The notes beneath the pieces are model-generated. The model made no database searches. It saw only the letters and a list, made by a program, of their open reading frames with translations, and was not told where the DNA came from. This document shows, piece by piece, positions 1 through 8,312 of a DNA stretch of 46,416 nucleotides. The translations under genes were made by a program, and so were the position numbers. Within the stretch, counting starts at the first letter, position 1. The number at the start of each line of letters is the position of its first letter. The stretch comes from Bacteroidota bacterium (GTDB taxonomy: Bacteria > Bacteroidota > Bacteroidia > Bacteroidales > WCHB1-69), in assembly GCA_017860455.1 (NCBI GenBank), contig JAGDMF010000016.1, positions 1 to 46,416 on the forward strand, given 5' to 3'.

Positions 1-403
1 TTATCGCAATGGCTTCAACCTGAACGGCAAATTGGGTTGATTGTAACTTTCATACAATTAGGTATTTAATTAATATATACACACGCCTCGTGGCGCACCT
101 GATTAAACGGATGCTCTGCAACGCCGATTAAAACAGATCCGTGTAAATCAGCGTTTGAAAATCTGCGTCATCTGCGTTCCTTAACAGACAAATGAAAAGG
201 ACAAAAGATGAATGACGAAAGTCTTAATTGTTAAATTTATTCTCTATTTATAGGAACCAAACAGAATCACTGTGTTTCGCAGTGTTAGAAGGTGTTTCAC
301 AGTGTTGTATTTAGCAAATATTAAATTAATACGAAACAATGATCTGTGGGTATCTGTTTTATCTGTGTCATCAGTGTGCTATTAAGAGCGAAGGAATAAA
401 GTA

Positions 404-514
404 AGAAGTAACAAGTAACAAGTAACAAGTGAGAAGTAAAAACCAAAACCTAAAACCTAAAACCCAATAACTAAAATGCTAATTTTCGCCCTTTGCCTTT
501 CGCCTTTCGCCTAA
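404..514. repeat. Compound heptanucleotide repeat island
   Basis: Successive 7-nt words can be read directly: AGAAGTA, ACAAGTA, ACAAGTA, ACAAGTG, AGAAGTA (404-438). One 6-nt step follows (439-444), and then an unbroken 7-nt frame from 445: AAAACCT, AAAACCT, AAAACCC, AATAACT, AAAATGC, TAATTTT, CGCCCTT, TGCCTTT, CGCCTTT, CGCCTAA. Three word families follow one another at almost constant 7-nt spacing, ending 6 nt before a -7 promoter element. The CGCCTTT part shares a 16-nt exact match with 8282-8297. Confidence 0.85.
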
Positions 515-520
515 TTTGCA

Positions 521-528
521 TATCTTTG
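521..528 (+). promoter_or_regulatory. Bacteroidota -7 promoter element
   Basis: TATCTTTG matches the Bacteroidota TAnnTTTG -7 consensus and lies 24 nt before the ATG at 553. No well-spaced TTG -33 element is seen; the nearest TTTG (492-495) is within the adjacent word repeat and is 25 nt away. It probably drives the 553-969 gene. Confidence 0.65.
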
Positions 529-552
529 CAACTCACTAACAAATAAAAACTC

Positions 553-969
553 ATGTTTCAGGAAGATTATTTATTGCGGCAAATTAACCAGTTAGCCAGA
601 GCTTTAGGAAAGCTTGTATTTGATTTTATGGGTATCAAAAATACCGGATTAATCGAGCAATATCACCAGATTGCAGATAAAATATTAAAAGAGGAGATCG
701 ATTATAATCTTACGGAACTTCTGGATATTCCGAATGATGAATTTGTGACTCATTTGCTCCGAAAGGATGGTTTTAATGATGCCAATTTGAATTTATTAGC
801 TGATCTCTTCTATGAAATGGGATCCTATTTACAAGAAAAAGAAGCCCTCCCCTATTTGAAAAAAGCGTTGATTTTATATCAATACGTGGAGAATCATGAC
901 TCCACTTATTCGTTTGAAAGGAGAGCAAAAATGGAGGAGATCCTTCTTAAAATGAAAAATGAAAAATGA
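553..969 (+). CDS. Small helical protein of unknown function
   Basis: This 138-residue, probably cytoplasmic, alpha-helical protein has no signal peptide. It begins MFQEDYLLRQINQLARAL, which I tentatively associate with the DUF6483 type of small uncharacterised proteins, whose N-terminus looks similar. Residues 80-115 (LADLFYEMGSYLQEKEALPYLKKAL) resemble one TPR-like helix pair. The start is the ATG 24 nt downstream of a good -7 element. The last codons (MKNEK) and the TGA stop are made from a 7-nt tandem repeat that continues past the gene. It converges on the 985-1731 glycosyltransferase gene with 15 nt between stops. Function unknown. Confidence 0.65.
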   Translation: MFQEDYLLRQINQLARALGKLVFDFMGIKNTGLIEQYHQIADKILKEEIDYNLTELLDIPNDEFVTHLLRKDGFNDANLNLLADLFYEMGSYLQEKEALPYLKKALILYQYVENHDSTYSFERRAKMEEILLKMKNEK

Positions 970-979
970 AAAATGAAAA
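952..979. repeat. ATGAAAA tandem heptamer, four units
   Basis: Four exact ATGAAAA units at 952-958, 959-965, 966-972 and 973-979. The first units encode the C-terminus and stop codon of the 553-969 gene, and the rest fills the gap to the convergent glycosyltransferase gene. The reverse complement of this word (TTTTTCA) recurs at 9059-9086. Confidence 0.9.
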
Positions 980-984
980 ATTCT

Positions 985-1731
985 TTAAGCATGTGCGAAT
1001 AACTTCGATTTTATCAACCCCCATTTAGCTAAACGGTACAAAATAGAAACACGAATCACTCCCAAACCATAAATGAAACTTCTGGATAGATTAATGGATG
1101 AAGCTTCTTCAAAATATTTGGTTGGACACGTAACTTCACCAATTTCAAAACCTTTATAAAATATTTGGGCTAAAATTTCATTATCAAATATAAAGTCGTC
1201 CGAATTAAGTTCGTAAGGAACAGATTTTAAAACTTCAGCTGAAAAAGCACGATATCCGGTATGATATTCAGAGAGTTTTTGATTCATTAAAATATTCTGA
1301 AATAAGGTAAGAAACCTATTTGCTATATATTTAATTAACGGCATTCCCCCTTTTCGGGCACCTTTGCCTAAAATCCGGGAGGCACAAACGACAGGATAAA
1401 TATCGTTGGCAATGATATAACTTATGGAATGTATTAATTTGGGAGTATATTGATAATCAGGATGTAACATAATCACAATATCCGCACCCAACTCAAGAGC
1501 CCGTTTATAACAACTTTTTTGGTTTCCACCATACCCTTTGTTTTGATCATGGATAATAATCTCATTGATTCCCAGTTTTTTTGCAGTAGTTACGGTTTCA
1601 TCCTTACTGCAATCATCCGTTAGAATCACCTGATCCACAATATCAAACGGGATCTCATTATAGGTTTGTTCCAGAGTTTTTTCCGCATTATAAGCGGGCA
1701 TAACAACAATAATCTTTTTCCCTTCAATCAT
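985..1731 (-). CDS. Family 2 glycosyltransferase (polyprenyl-phosphate type)
   Basis: A 248-residue GT-A fold glycosyltransferase. Visible GT2 features are the N-terminal VVMPAYNAEKTL strand and loop, the nucleotide-binding DDCSKDET (about residues 38-46), NKGYGGNQKS, and MLHPDYQYTP in place of a classical DxD metal motif. This pattern is common in dolichyl- or undecaprenyl-phosphate sugar transferase-like proteins. No clear membrane segments follow, so it is probably a peripheral inner-membrane enzyme that moves a sugar to a lipid carrier or glycan. The donor sugar cannot be read from sequence. It is the last gene of a minus-strand operon, 3 nt after the outer membrane protein gene. Confidence 0.85.
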   Translation of the reverse strand: MIEGKKIIVVMPAYNAEKTLEQTYNEIPFDIVDQVILTDDCSKDETVTTAKKLGINEIIIHDQNKGYGGNQKSCYKRALELGADIVIMLHPDYQYTPKLIHSISYIIANDIYPVVCASRILGKGARKGGMPLIKYIANRFLTLFQNILMNQKLSEYHTGYRAFSAEVLKSVPYELNSDDFIFDNEILAQIFYKGFEIGEVTCPTKYFEEASSINLSRSFIYGLGVIRVSILYRLAKWGLIKSKLFAHA

Positions 1732-1734
1732 TTT

Positions 1735-3129
1735 TTAGAATAGGTAGCCCATTTTGATGTATAAATTAGCTTTGCTCGCTCCATCCTGAGTATTCAAAGG
1801 TAAAGCCCAATCGACAGAGAGTACAAAATTTTCATTCATAGCTATTTTGAGTCCTGTTCCAACTGCAATATGGGGTTGATAAATAGTTTTTGGATCAAAA
1901 TTGATGTATTGATCCAGTTTAGCCATATTAAAACCCGGATCATTTTGTTCAATATTAGCCTTTACATCATCTTCAACTATTTTATTAGGTTGAACTACCA
2001 TTCCGATATCAACAAACGGATTAAATCCAATATAAAAATGTTGTTTAGCAATATCAAATTGAAAAGCTTTCCATCGAAGTTCAAAATTAGCATAAGCAAA
2101 ACCATCTGCTAATACTCTGCTTCTGAGCACTCCCCTGGTTGAGTTTGCACCACCAATAGCCTCATATAAAACCCTTTGCATAAAAATAGTATTCAAATAA
2201 TTATCTAAATAAAAAGGACTTTTTCCGGCAACCAGCAATTGAGTACCAACTCTATAGGCAACTGACAGTTTATCTTTATATAATGGAATATATTGTTGAA
2301 AAACAGCATTAAACTTGATATTATTGAAATCTTTTTGATTTCCAAAAGCAGCAGTATAGGTGAAAAACGCATTGGCATAGATCCCTTTAGACGCATTGGT
2401 TTGCTTATTTCTGGAATCATATACAATCCCTAAGCGTAAAAATGGGTGACTTCCCCCTTTGATCTCATTAGTATCAAAAATATTCCATTTCACATATTTA
2501 TCATACAATTCATCAATATTAGGTAATAAATCGGTTGAATCTTTTCCTTTATTGAGTATATCTAAATTAACGGGACTAATAGAATAGTTCAAGAACCCCA
2601 AACCAAGATCCCATTTCCAATTGTTTTTGATAGTACCTTGTAAGTCGCCGGACACTCTAATAAGATCTCTTCTGAATTTATAGAATGCTCTGGATTCGTA
2701 TCCTTGAGCAGCGGTATATTTTTTGGAATTGTGCCAATTATTATTATAAACTGACTGATATCCGTTATAGCCATAAAAATCGCACATGGCATCAGGAATA
2801 TAAGAGGCATCCAGAGAGATTCTATGATTTGGAATTAAATATTTAGAGTCATAAAAAACTCTGAAAATACCATATCTTTTGGTCGTATAAGCAGCTTCCA
2901 GATAAAGAGAATGAAGATACTCAGGATATTTGGAGCCATCTCCATAATTATAAATATTAGTTAAAACGCCATATTGAAATCCCAAATCTGCATCATAAGC
3001 AACACTTGGTAAAATCCCCATATTCCATCCCTTTTTAATTTTCTTTTGAGGTTGTGGTTCTTCATTTTGCGCATTAAGCTGAGCAAAAGTGAATAAGGCA
3101 ATGATTATGTATAAAAAAAATCTTTTCAT
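1735..3129 (-). CDS. Beta-barrel outer membrane protein (BamA/TamA-like surface antigen)
   Basis: A 464-residue protein with an N-terminal signal peptide (MKRFFLYIIIALFTFAQLNAQ), then alternating aromatic and polar strands throughout, ending in YIKMGYLF. The terminal phenylalanine is the usual outer membrane barrel signature. Motifs such as GVLTNIYNYGDGS, FLRLGIVYDSRN and the Gly-rich GGANSTRGVLRSR are typical of the D15/Omp85 surface-antigen superfamily as found in Bacteroidota, but no POTRA domains fit in the short N-terminus. It is therefore likely an orphan barrel rather than BamA itself. I chose the start at 3129 because it begins a clean signal peptide; an in-frame start at 3201 would overlap the upstream gene. 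Middle gene of an operon. Confidence 0.75.
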   Translation of the reverse strand: MKRFFLYIIIALFTFAQLNAQNEEPQPQKKIKKGWNMGILPSVAYDADLGFQYGVLTNIYNYGDGSKYPEYLHSLYLEAAYTTKRYGIFRVFYDSKYLIPNHRISLDASYIPDAMCDFYGYNGYQSVYNNNWHNSKKYTAAQGYESRAFYKFRRDLIRVSGDLQGTIKNNWKWDLGLGFLNYSISPVNLDILNKGKDSTDLLPNIDELYDKYVKWNIFDTNEIKGGSHPFLRLGIVYDSRNKQTNASKGIYANAFFTYTAAFGNQKDFNNIKFNAVFQQYIPLYKDKLSVAYRVGTQLLVAGKSPFYLDNYLNTIFMQRVLYEAIGGANSTRGVLRSRVLADGFAYANFELRWKAFQFDIAKQHFYIGFNPFVDIGMVVQPNKIVEDDVKANIEQNDPGFNMAKLDQYINFDPKTIYQPHIAVGTGLKIAMNENFVLSVDWALPLNTQDGASKANLYIKMGYLF

Positions 3130-3160
3130 AAATGATGAATATTTGAAAATGAATATACTG

Positions 3161-4342
3161 TTATAATAAAGTTTGAAATAAATAGTACAATGCAACTCCA
3201 ATATAAGTACCTACTGCATAGCCGGCCAATCCAATAGCTACTCCGCTGATTAAAACTTTTCTGTTTGACATCGCACTAACAACTGGTGGAATAAAAGGAG
3301 GTGAACAAAACAGACCCATTTCAGCAACACAATATAAGTCTCCTGTCACTTTAAAAACTCTACATAATGCAACGTGCATTGTGATTGTCATTAAAGTGAA
3401 GACAATTAGAAAATATAAAATATTCAAAACTGAAGTATCAATTTTGGTAACATCGAACTTTCCGGCTGCTGAAACACAGAAAAGTAAAATAAAAAACATC
3501 CCCAATTCAAATGTTTTGGGTAAATTTCTAATGCGTTTAGAGAATGAAGCAGCAATGGATAATGTAGTAATTGTTAAAATTATTGCCAATTCGTTTAATT
3601 TCCCCGTAATCAATATGGAAATACCAACACCTATTCCAAAGAAAATAATTGCAATTAATAGAGCAAGCATCAATCTTGGGAAAACCCATTTATGTAACAT
3701 TCTATCATATCTTTCAAATGTAACAGAACCAATAACAGCAGAATTTGTATCTGCTGAAGAATATGGATCGTGAAATGGCAATAATTTTCTAAATAATTTG
3801 TAACCCCCTCCGGTTAGAAATAAAACGAATGGGAAAACAACAATCATTTGAAATGTTAATGTCAATGTCATCGTTGCTTCAGATACTTTGAGAGCTTTTC
3901 CAATAGCAAAGAAATTCATTGTTCCTCCTGAATAAATACCTGTTAACATAGCAGATATTCCCGGTAATTCTTGGATTCCTTTGTTTCTGAAAATAAAAAA
4001 TGTAACAATGATACAGACGACAATAGAAAAAATTCCAGTCAATAGTGCAGCTAATGCTTTTGGTAATGATTTCGTCCATAATTTAAAATCTGAACTAAAT
4101 AACATTAAAGGAATTGCAATAGGAACTGAAATGTTCATGATCCAATTTTGAATTTTTCCAAGACTTAACATTTCAGGTTCAGACATAAAAGGAGTTAATG
4201 TTAAAAAAAGTGCAGCTAAAACACCGATAGCATATGCAACAATAACTGTTCCAACTTTTTGAATAATCTTTGACTTTTGGTACACATAGATTACAAAAAA
4301 AGGAGTTAAGACAAATAAGGCAACAAATAAAGCAACTTTCAT
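3161..4342 (-). CDS. DUF819-type polytopic inner membrane protein
   Basis: A 393-residue integral membrane protein with about ten hydrophobic segments. It resembles the DUF819 (YjcL-like) family, whose members have a conserved glycine/asparagine-rich loop; here GIYSGGTMNFFAIGKALKVSE at about residues 137-157 fits that loop. A second polar-gated segment near the C-terminus (AEMGLFCSPPFIPPVVSAM) fits a transporter-like inverted repeat. The substrate is unknown. It is the first gene of a three-gene minus-strand operon with the barrel protein (31 nt gap) and the GT2 gene. A clear TATATTTG promoter lies 20 nt upstream. Confidence 0.7.
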   Translation of the reverse strand: MKVALFVALFVLTPFFVIYVYQKSKIIQKVGTVIVAYAIGVLAALFLTLTPFMSEPEMLSLGKIQNWIMNISVPIAIPLMLFSSDFKLWTKSLPKALAALLTGIFSIVVCIIVTFFIFRNKGIQELPGISAMLTGIYSGGTMNFFAIGKALKVSEATMTLTLTFQMIVVFPFVLFLTGGGYKLFRKLLPFHDPYSSADTNSAVIGSVTFERYDRMLHKWVFPRLMLALLIAIIFFGIGVGISILITGKLNELAIILTITTLSIAASFSKRIRNLPKTFELGMFFILLFCVSAAGKFDVTKIDTSVLNILYFLIVFTLMTITMHVALCRVFKVTGDLYCVAEMGLFCSPPFIPPVVSAMSNRKVLISGVAIGLAGYAVGTYIGVALYYLFQTLL

Positions 4343-4362
4343 ATATTTTCAATTTGGTGATG

Positions 4363-4370
4363 CAAATATA
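4363..4370 (-). promoter_or_regulatory. Bacteroidota -7 element for the DUF819 operon
   Basis: Read on the minus strand this is TATATTTG, a match to TAnnTTTG, 20 nt from the start codon at 4342. It is divergent from the 4426 promoter in the same 133-nt spacer. No obvious TTG at the preferred distance. Confidence 0.65.
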
Positions 4371-4425
4371 AAACAAAATTGTATAATTTAACATCTATTC
4401 ACATTTTTTGCATCAAAAAAATCAT

Positions 4426-4433
4426 TATTTTTG
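4426..4433 (+). promoter_or_regulatory. Bacteroidota -7 element for the M23 peptidase gene
   Basis: TATTTTTG matches the -7 consensus, 42 nt before the ATG at 4476. A TTG at 4408-4410 is 15 nt upstream, shorter than the preferred 17-23 nt. Confidence 0.6.
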
Positions 4434-4475
4434 CATTACCATTAACAAATTGTGTTCAACATCCAATAATTTATT

Positions 4476-5399
4476 ATGTTTAGTTCTAAAAAAATCGCGT
4501 TATCTCTTTGTCTCTTTTTACCAGTTTTAAGTATATTTGCCCAAATTGACCCACCCAATAAGATCGTTTTTGGGGATGCTGACAGTTTAGTAATTGTTGA
4601 AAATGATATTGATACGATTGGTGAAGATTCAGAAGATGACTTTCAGGATGTAGGGAAAGATGAATCCATGATTTTTATCTATTTTGATTGGATGCCGGGT
4701 TATGGTACTTATAATAACTTCGATATTTTAAATGTGCATTATAAACATGAATGTTCTGTTGCACCTGATACTTTGTTATTAGGAACTTATATTCACCCTG
4801 CACCCTATAAAATATATTCCAAATACGGAAGAAGAAGAAGAAGAAATCATTATGGCGTGGATTTGAGTTATCCTACCGGAACACCAGTTGTAGCCGCCTT
4901 TGATGGTATTGTGCGAGTTTCCAAAAGTAAAGCCGGAGGATACGGTGATTTGATTGTATTACGACATGATAATAAACTGGAAACTTACTATGGTCACTTG
5001 AGTAAAAGGTTTGTCAATCCCGGACAATTAGTTTCAGCCGGTGATACCATCGGTTTAGGAGGGAGTACCGGGCGATCTACCGGTCCACACCTTCATTTTG
5101 AAGTCCGCTACATGGGAGTCCCGTTTAATCCTACAAGAATTATTGATTTTGATAATTTTAAACTGTTATCCGATACCGTCTATACATCAGGAAAAGAAAT
5201 AAAAAATAATGCAGTTGTCGTTAACAAAAACAATAAATATGATGACAGCCCCAGTGGAAAGTTATATATTACCGTTAGAAAAGGGCAAACTTTAGGTGGA
5301 ATTGCGCAAAGATACAGAACAACTGTTTATAAAATTAAGAAGTTAAACAATATGAGAAGTGACTTCTTAAGAGAAGGACAAAAGTTAAGAGTTAGGTAA
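4476..5399 (+). CDS. M23 family metallopeptidase with C-terminal LysM domain
   Basis: A 307-residue secreted or periplasmic murein endopeptidase. Residues 1-22 are a signal peptide ending in FAQ. An acidic linker follows, then a lysostaphin-type peptidase domain with its zinc site visible: H125 and D129 (HYGVD), H174 in YYGHLS, and H205/H207 in GPHLHFEV. Residues 262-307 form a LysM peptidoglycan-binding module (YITVRKGQTLGGIAQRY...LREGQKLRV). All expected ligands are present, so it should be active and cut peptide cross-links. A run of six arginines (119-124) precedes the catalytic domain. It may be co-transcribed with the FG-GAP gene 38 nt downstream. Confidence 0.92.
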   Translation: MFSSKKIALSLCLFLPVLSIFAQIDPPNKIVFGDADSLVIVENDIDTIGEDSEDDFQDVGKDESMIFIYFDWMPGYGTYNNFDILNVHYKHECSVAPDTLLLGTYIHPAPYKIYSKYGRRRRRNHYGVDLSYPTGTPVVAAFDGIVRVSKSKAGGYGDLIVLRHDNKLETYYGHLSKRFVNPGQLVSAGDTIGLGGSTGRSTGPHLHFEVRYMGVPFNPTRIIDFDNFKLLSDTVYTSGKEIKNNAVVVNKNNKYDDSPSGKLYITVRKGQTLGGIAQRYRTTVYKIKKLNNMRSDFLREGQKLRVR

Positions 5400-5437
5400 C
5401 CAGATCTCTTTTATAGGGATCATTTTTCATATTTATT

Positions 5438-7666
5438 ATGAAAAAAATAATAACATTATGGCTTATTATTATATCCTCTTCCCTATCAGGACAAACCAAT
5501 TACTACCCTTTTGGATTTGAACAGGAACAAACCATTTCTGTGTTAGACTCTCAAAACAACCCCGTACAGGATCCCTGGATGGGTGGCATCAATAGCATTA
5601 AATTCTCTTCTATAGATATTAACAATGATGGATTTAAAGATCTGTTGGGATTTGAAAAACATGGAAACAGAATAGTTCCTTTGATCTGGAACAATACTTT
5701 ACATGTGTATCAGTATGCTCCTCAATATATGCACTTATTTCCAAAACTACATGATTGGGTGATATTAAAAGACTACGATTTTGATGGCAAAGAGGATATT
5801 TTTACTTACGGGTTGGCATCTATTGAAGTGTACAGACAAACCTCATCCAACCCATTACAATTCAGTTTAGTTACTGACCAACTTCAATCTTTTTATTATA
5901 ATGGAAATGTAAATATTTTCACCTCGCCTGACGATTATATTGCTATTGAAGATTTTGATCAGGATGGAGATTTGGACATTCTTAATTTCTGGATTTTAGG
6001 AAAATTCGTTCATTTACAAAAAAATATTTCCATGGAATTGTTTGGAAACCCCGACTCATTGATTTATGTTTTAGGGGATGAATGCTGGGGTGCATTTTCA
6101 GAAGGTGCTGACAATAATACAATTACACTTTTTTCTCATTGTCAAACAAAAGAATGGGATCCTTTGAATGAACCAACACGGCATATAGGGTCATCTCTGC
6201 AAGCATTTAAATTTGGGCAGGATACTCTTTTCAACCTTTTAGTTGGTGATGTCGATTATCCTGAACTGATCTATTTAAAAAACGGAGGAACCAAAGATAG
6301 TGCTTTAATGGTGTCCCAGACTACATTATTTCCCAATAATATTGATCCTATTCAACTTTATTCAATGCCGGCTATCAGTTATGAAGATCTTGATCATGAC
6401 GGTATTAAAGAGATTATTGCTTCCCCTTCTGATCCTTCTTTATTAAAATCAGAAGATCATAATTCCGTGTGGGTTTATAAATATAACACTCAAAACCAAC
6501 AATTTGAATTGCAAACAAAATCATTTATTCAATCACAAACTATTGATGTTGGAAGTGGGGCTTATCCTATCCTTTATGACTGGAATCAGGATGGATTACA
6601 AGATCTTTTTGTTGCCAATTATGGAAGTTATGATAGTTCACAATATGTTAATGGTGTTTTGCAATCTTATTATTCCTCTTCAATCTCCTATTTTCAAAAT
6701 GTTGGAACATTAAACAATCCAACTTTTAAATTGATTACCAATGATTTTGGAAATCTAAAATCACGAAAATATATAGCCTTATATCCTACATTTGCAGATT
6801 TTGATCAAAATGGAACTACAGATATGCTTTGTGGAAAACATGATGGAAAACTCATTCTTTTTTACAATAATAATCTTACCGGATTATTACCTGAATTTGG
6901 TGATTCTGTTCCTAATTTTCAAAATATTACCGTTTCAAATTTCAGCACTCCCCAATTATTTGACATTGATCAGGATGGAGATTTAGATTTAATGATTGGA
7001 AACAGAAGAGGACAAATAGCTTACTATCAGAATAGTGATAACAATTTTACTTTTCAATTAATAACAGGAACTTTAGGAGAAGTTGACGTTCGGGATATAT
7101 CCAATTCCTATTTTGGTTATTCCGTTCCGCAATTTTTCAGAATTAATAATACAACTTACCTTTTTTGCGCCAGTGAACAGGGGGAAGTTTTTGTTTATAA
7201 AAATATTGATGGAAATTTGAACGGTGTTTTTACCCGTGATTATTCTTTAGTAAAGACTCTACAAAATTCACCTTATTTGATTGATGAAGGGATTCGTTGT
7301 GGGGTTGCTGCTGCAGATGTGAATAATGATCAACTTATTGATTTAATAGTGGGAAATTGGGCCGGTGGTGTTACCTATTTTAAAGGGTCTGCTCCTATTC
7401 AAGTGTCTGTAAAAGAAAATGTCAATAAAATCATCATATATCCAAATCCTGCCCATGATCAATTTGTTATCCAATTTCAAAATGGAGATCCATTTACTGG
7501 AACTATCTATTCCGTAATGGGGCAATTTATAAAAATCATTGAAGGATCCGGAAGCGAAACTACTATTTACTGTAATGATTTAACCAACGGAATCTATATT
7601 CTTCATATAGAAATAAACGGAGAGATCATCACTAAAAAGTTGTTGATTGAAAGACAAATATGGTAA
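5438..7666 (+). CDS. FG-GAP/VCBS repeat protein with T9SS type A sorting domain
   Basis: A 742-residue secreted protein. After a signal peptide (to about residue 19, SGQ) it has eight calcium-binding-like loops of the DxDxDGxxD kind: DINNDGFKD (about 60), DYDFDGKED (112), DFDQDGDLD (171), DLDHDGIKE (317), DWNQDGLQD (380), DFDQNGTTD (453), DIDQDGDLD (508) and DVNNDQLID (626). These mark FG-GAP blades of an integrin-like beta-propeller. From about residue 660 comes a type A T9SS domain (IIIYPNPAHDQFVIQF ... GIYILHIEINGEIITKKLLI), so it should cross the outer membrane and be surface-anchored or released. Adhesion or binding is likely, but the ligand is unknown. The VOC gene follows after 16 nt. 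Confidence 0.9.
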   Translation: MKKIITLWLIIISSSLSGQTNYYPFGFEQEQTISVLDSQNNPVQDPWMGGINSIKFSSIDINNDGFKDLLGFEKHGNRIVPLIWNNTLHVYQYAPQYMHLFPKLHDWVILKDYDFDGKEDIFTYGLASIEVYRQTSSNPLQFSLVTDQLQSFYYNGNVNIFTSPDDYIAIEDFDQDGDLDILNFWILGKFVHLQKNISMELFGNPDSLIYVLGDECWGAFSEGADNNTITLFSHCQTKEWDPLNEPTRHIGSSLQAFKFGQDTLFNLLVGDVDYPELIYLKNGGTKDSALMVSQTTLFPNNIDPIQLYSMPAISYEDLDHDGIKEIIASPSDPSLLKSEDHNSVWVYKYNTQNQQFELQTKSFIQSQTIDVGSGAYPILYDWNQDGLQDLFVANYGSYDSSQYVNGVLQSYYSSSISYFQNVGTLNNPTFKLITNDFGNLKSRKYIALYPTFADFDQNGTTDMLCGKHDGKLILFYNNNLTGLLPEFGDSVPNFQNITVSNFSTPQLFDIDQDGDLDLMIGNRRGQIAYYQNSDNNFTFQLITGTLGEVDVRDISNSYFGYSVPQFFRINNTTYLFCASEQGEVFVYKNIDGNLNGVFTRDYSLVKTLQNSPYLIDEGIRCGVAAADVNNDQLIDLIVGNWAGGVTYFKGSAPIQVSVKENVNKIIIYPNPAHDQFVIQFQNGDPFTGTIYSVMGQFIKIIEGSGSETTIYCNDLTNGIYILHIEINGEIITKKLLIERQIW

Positions 7667-7682
7667 TTTAATTTCAAAAATT

Positions 7683-8204
7683 ATGAAAAAATCGTTTCTA
7701 ATACTATTTCTCATTGTCACCTCATTTTTTATGGGGTTTGCACTAAAGGGTTTTATAGATAAAAATAGAACATCCCAAAACAGCAAAGTCACCGGAATTG
7801 GTGGCATCTTCTTTAAATGTAAAGATACCAAAATGATAAAAGATTGGTATCAGAAAAATTTAGGACTGAATACCAATCAATATGGGGCTGTTTTTGAATG
7901 GTATCAAGGGGCTGATAGTACTAAAAAGGGATTCACTCAATGGAGCCCATTCAAAGAAACCACTCATTATTTTGCTCCTTCTACTAAAGATTTTATGATC
8001 AATTATCGTGTTTCTGATCTTGTTTCACTTATTAAAGAATTGAATTCCAATGGTGTTACAATTTTAGACACCATTGAAACTTATGATTATGGCAAATTTG
8101 TCCACATTATGGATCCTGAAGGCAACAAGATTGAACTCTGGGAACCCAACGATGTTGTTTACGAACAAATGGGCAACTCGATGAACCTCAAAACCACTAA
8201 ATAA
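7683..8204 (+). CDS. Membrane-anchored VOC (glyoxalase/bleomycin-resistance fold) protein
   Basis: A 173-residue protein. Residues 1-22 (MKKSFLILFLIVTSFFMGFALKG) are a signal anchor, so the rest probably sits in the periplasm. The remainder is one vicinal-oxygen-chelate module: GIGGIFFKCKDTKMIKDWYQKNLGL at its start and FVHIMDPEGNKIELWEP at its end, the last being the hallmark DPxGNxxEL strand carrying a metal-ligand glutamate. The reaction cannot be assigned. The start at 7683 was preferred because it opens the hydrophobic segment; an in-frame upstream codon at 7647 would overlap the previous gene. Likely the last gene of the M23/FG-GAP set. The 3' spacer carries word repeats. Confidence 0.8.
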   Translation: MKKSFLILFLIVTSFFMGFALKGFIDKNRTSQNSKVTGIGGIFFKCKDTKMIKDWYQKNLGLNTNQYGAVFEWYQGADSTKKGFTQWSPFKETTHYFAPSTKDFMINYRVSDLVSLIKELNSNGVTILDTIETYDYGKFVHIMDPEGNKIELWEPNDVVYEQMGNSMNLKTTK

Positions 8205-8208
8205 TGGA

Positions 8209-8312
8209 CGAAAGGCAAAGGGCGAAGGGCGAAGGGCTAAAGAGGTAATTCTTATTTGGTAATTGATAAATTTTAATTAATTTTGCCTTTCGCCTTTGGC
8301 CTTTAACCTTTT
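8209..8312. repeat. Paired heptamer repeats in opposite orientation
   Basis: The left arm reads AAAGGCA, AAGGGCG, AAGGGCG, AAGGGCT, AAAGAGG (8211-8245). The right arm reads GCCTTTC, GCCTTTG, GCCTTTA, ACCTTTT (8285-8312). The arms are related as reverse complements; CGAAAGGCAAA at 8209-8219 is exactly inverted at 8282-8292. The right arm ends next to the promoter of the Crp-like gene and may double as an imperfect hairpin after the VOC gene. TTTGCCTTTCGCCTTT (8282-8297) is identical to 492-507. Confidence 0.85.

Larger units (their letters stand above)
1..552. other. Gene-free, repeat-rich spacer
   Basis: I see no convincing gene here. The first 40 bases could hold the last codons of a gene entering from the left (a frame ending with TGA at 38-40), but this is too short to support. 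Positions 84-126 are GC-rich for this genome. Positions 138-180 and 342-378 carry loosely repeated 9-10 nt words of the form ATCnGnGTn. Positions 270-306 contain GTGTTTCnCAGTGTT twice. Positions 404-514 are a dense run of 7-nt words, listed separately. A promoter for the next gene closes the region. Confidence 0.7.

Noticed and set aside
2-40. Possible last codons of a gene entering from the left, ending TGA at 38-40
   Set aside because: Only 12 codons are visible and two frames look equally plausible.
3381-3773. 130-codon frame opposite the DUF819-type gene
   Set aside because: Fully antisense to a clear membrane-protein gene; its composition is the mirror of hydrophobic codons and it has no recognisable motif.
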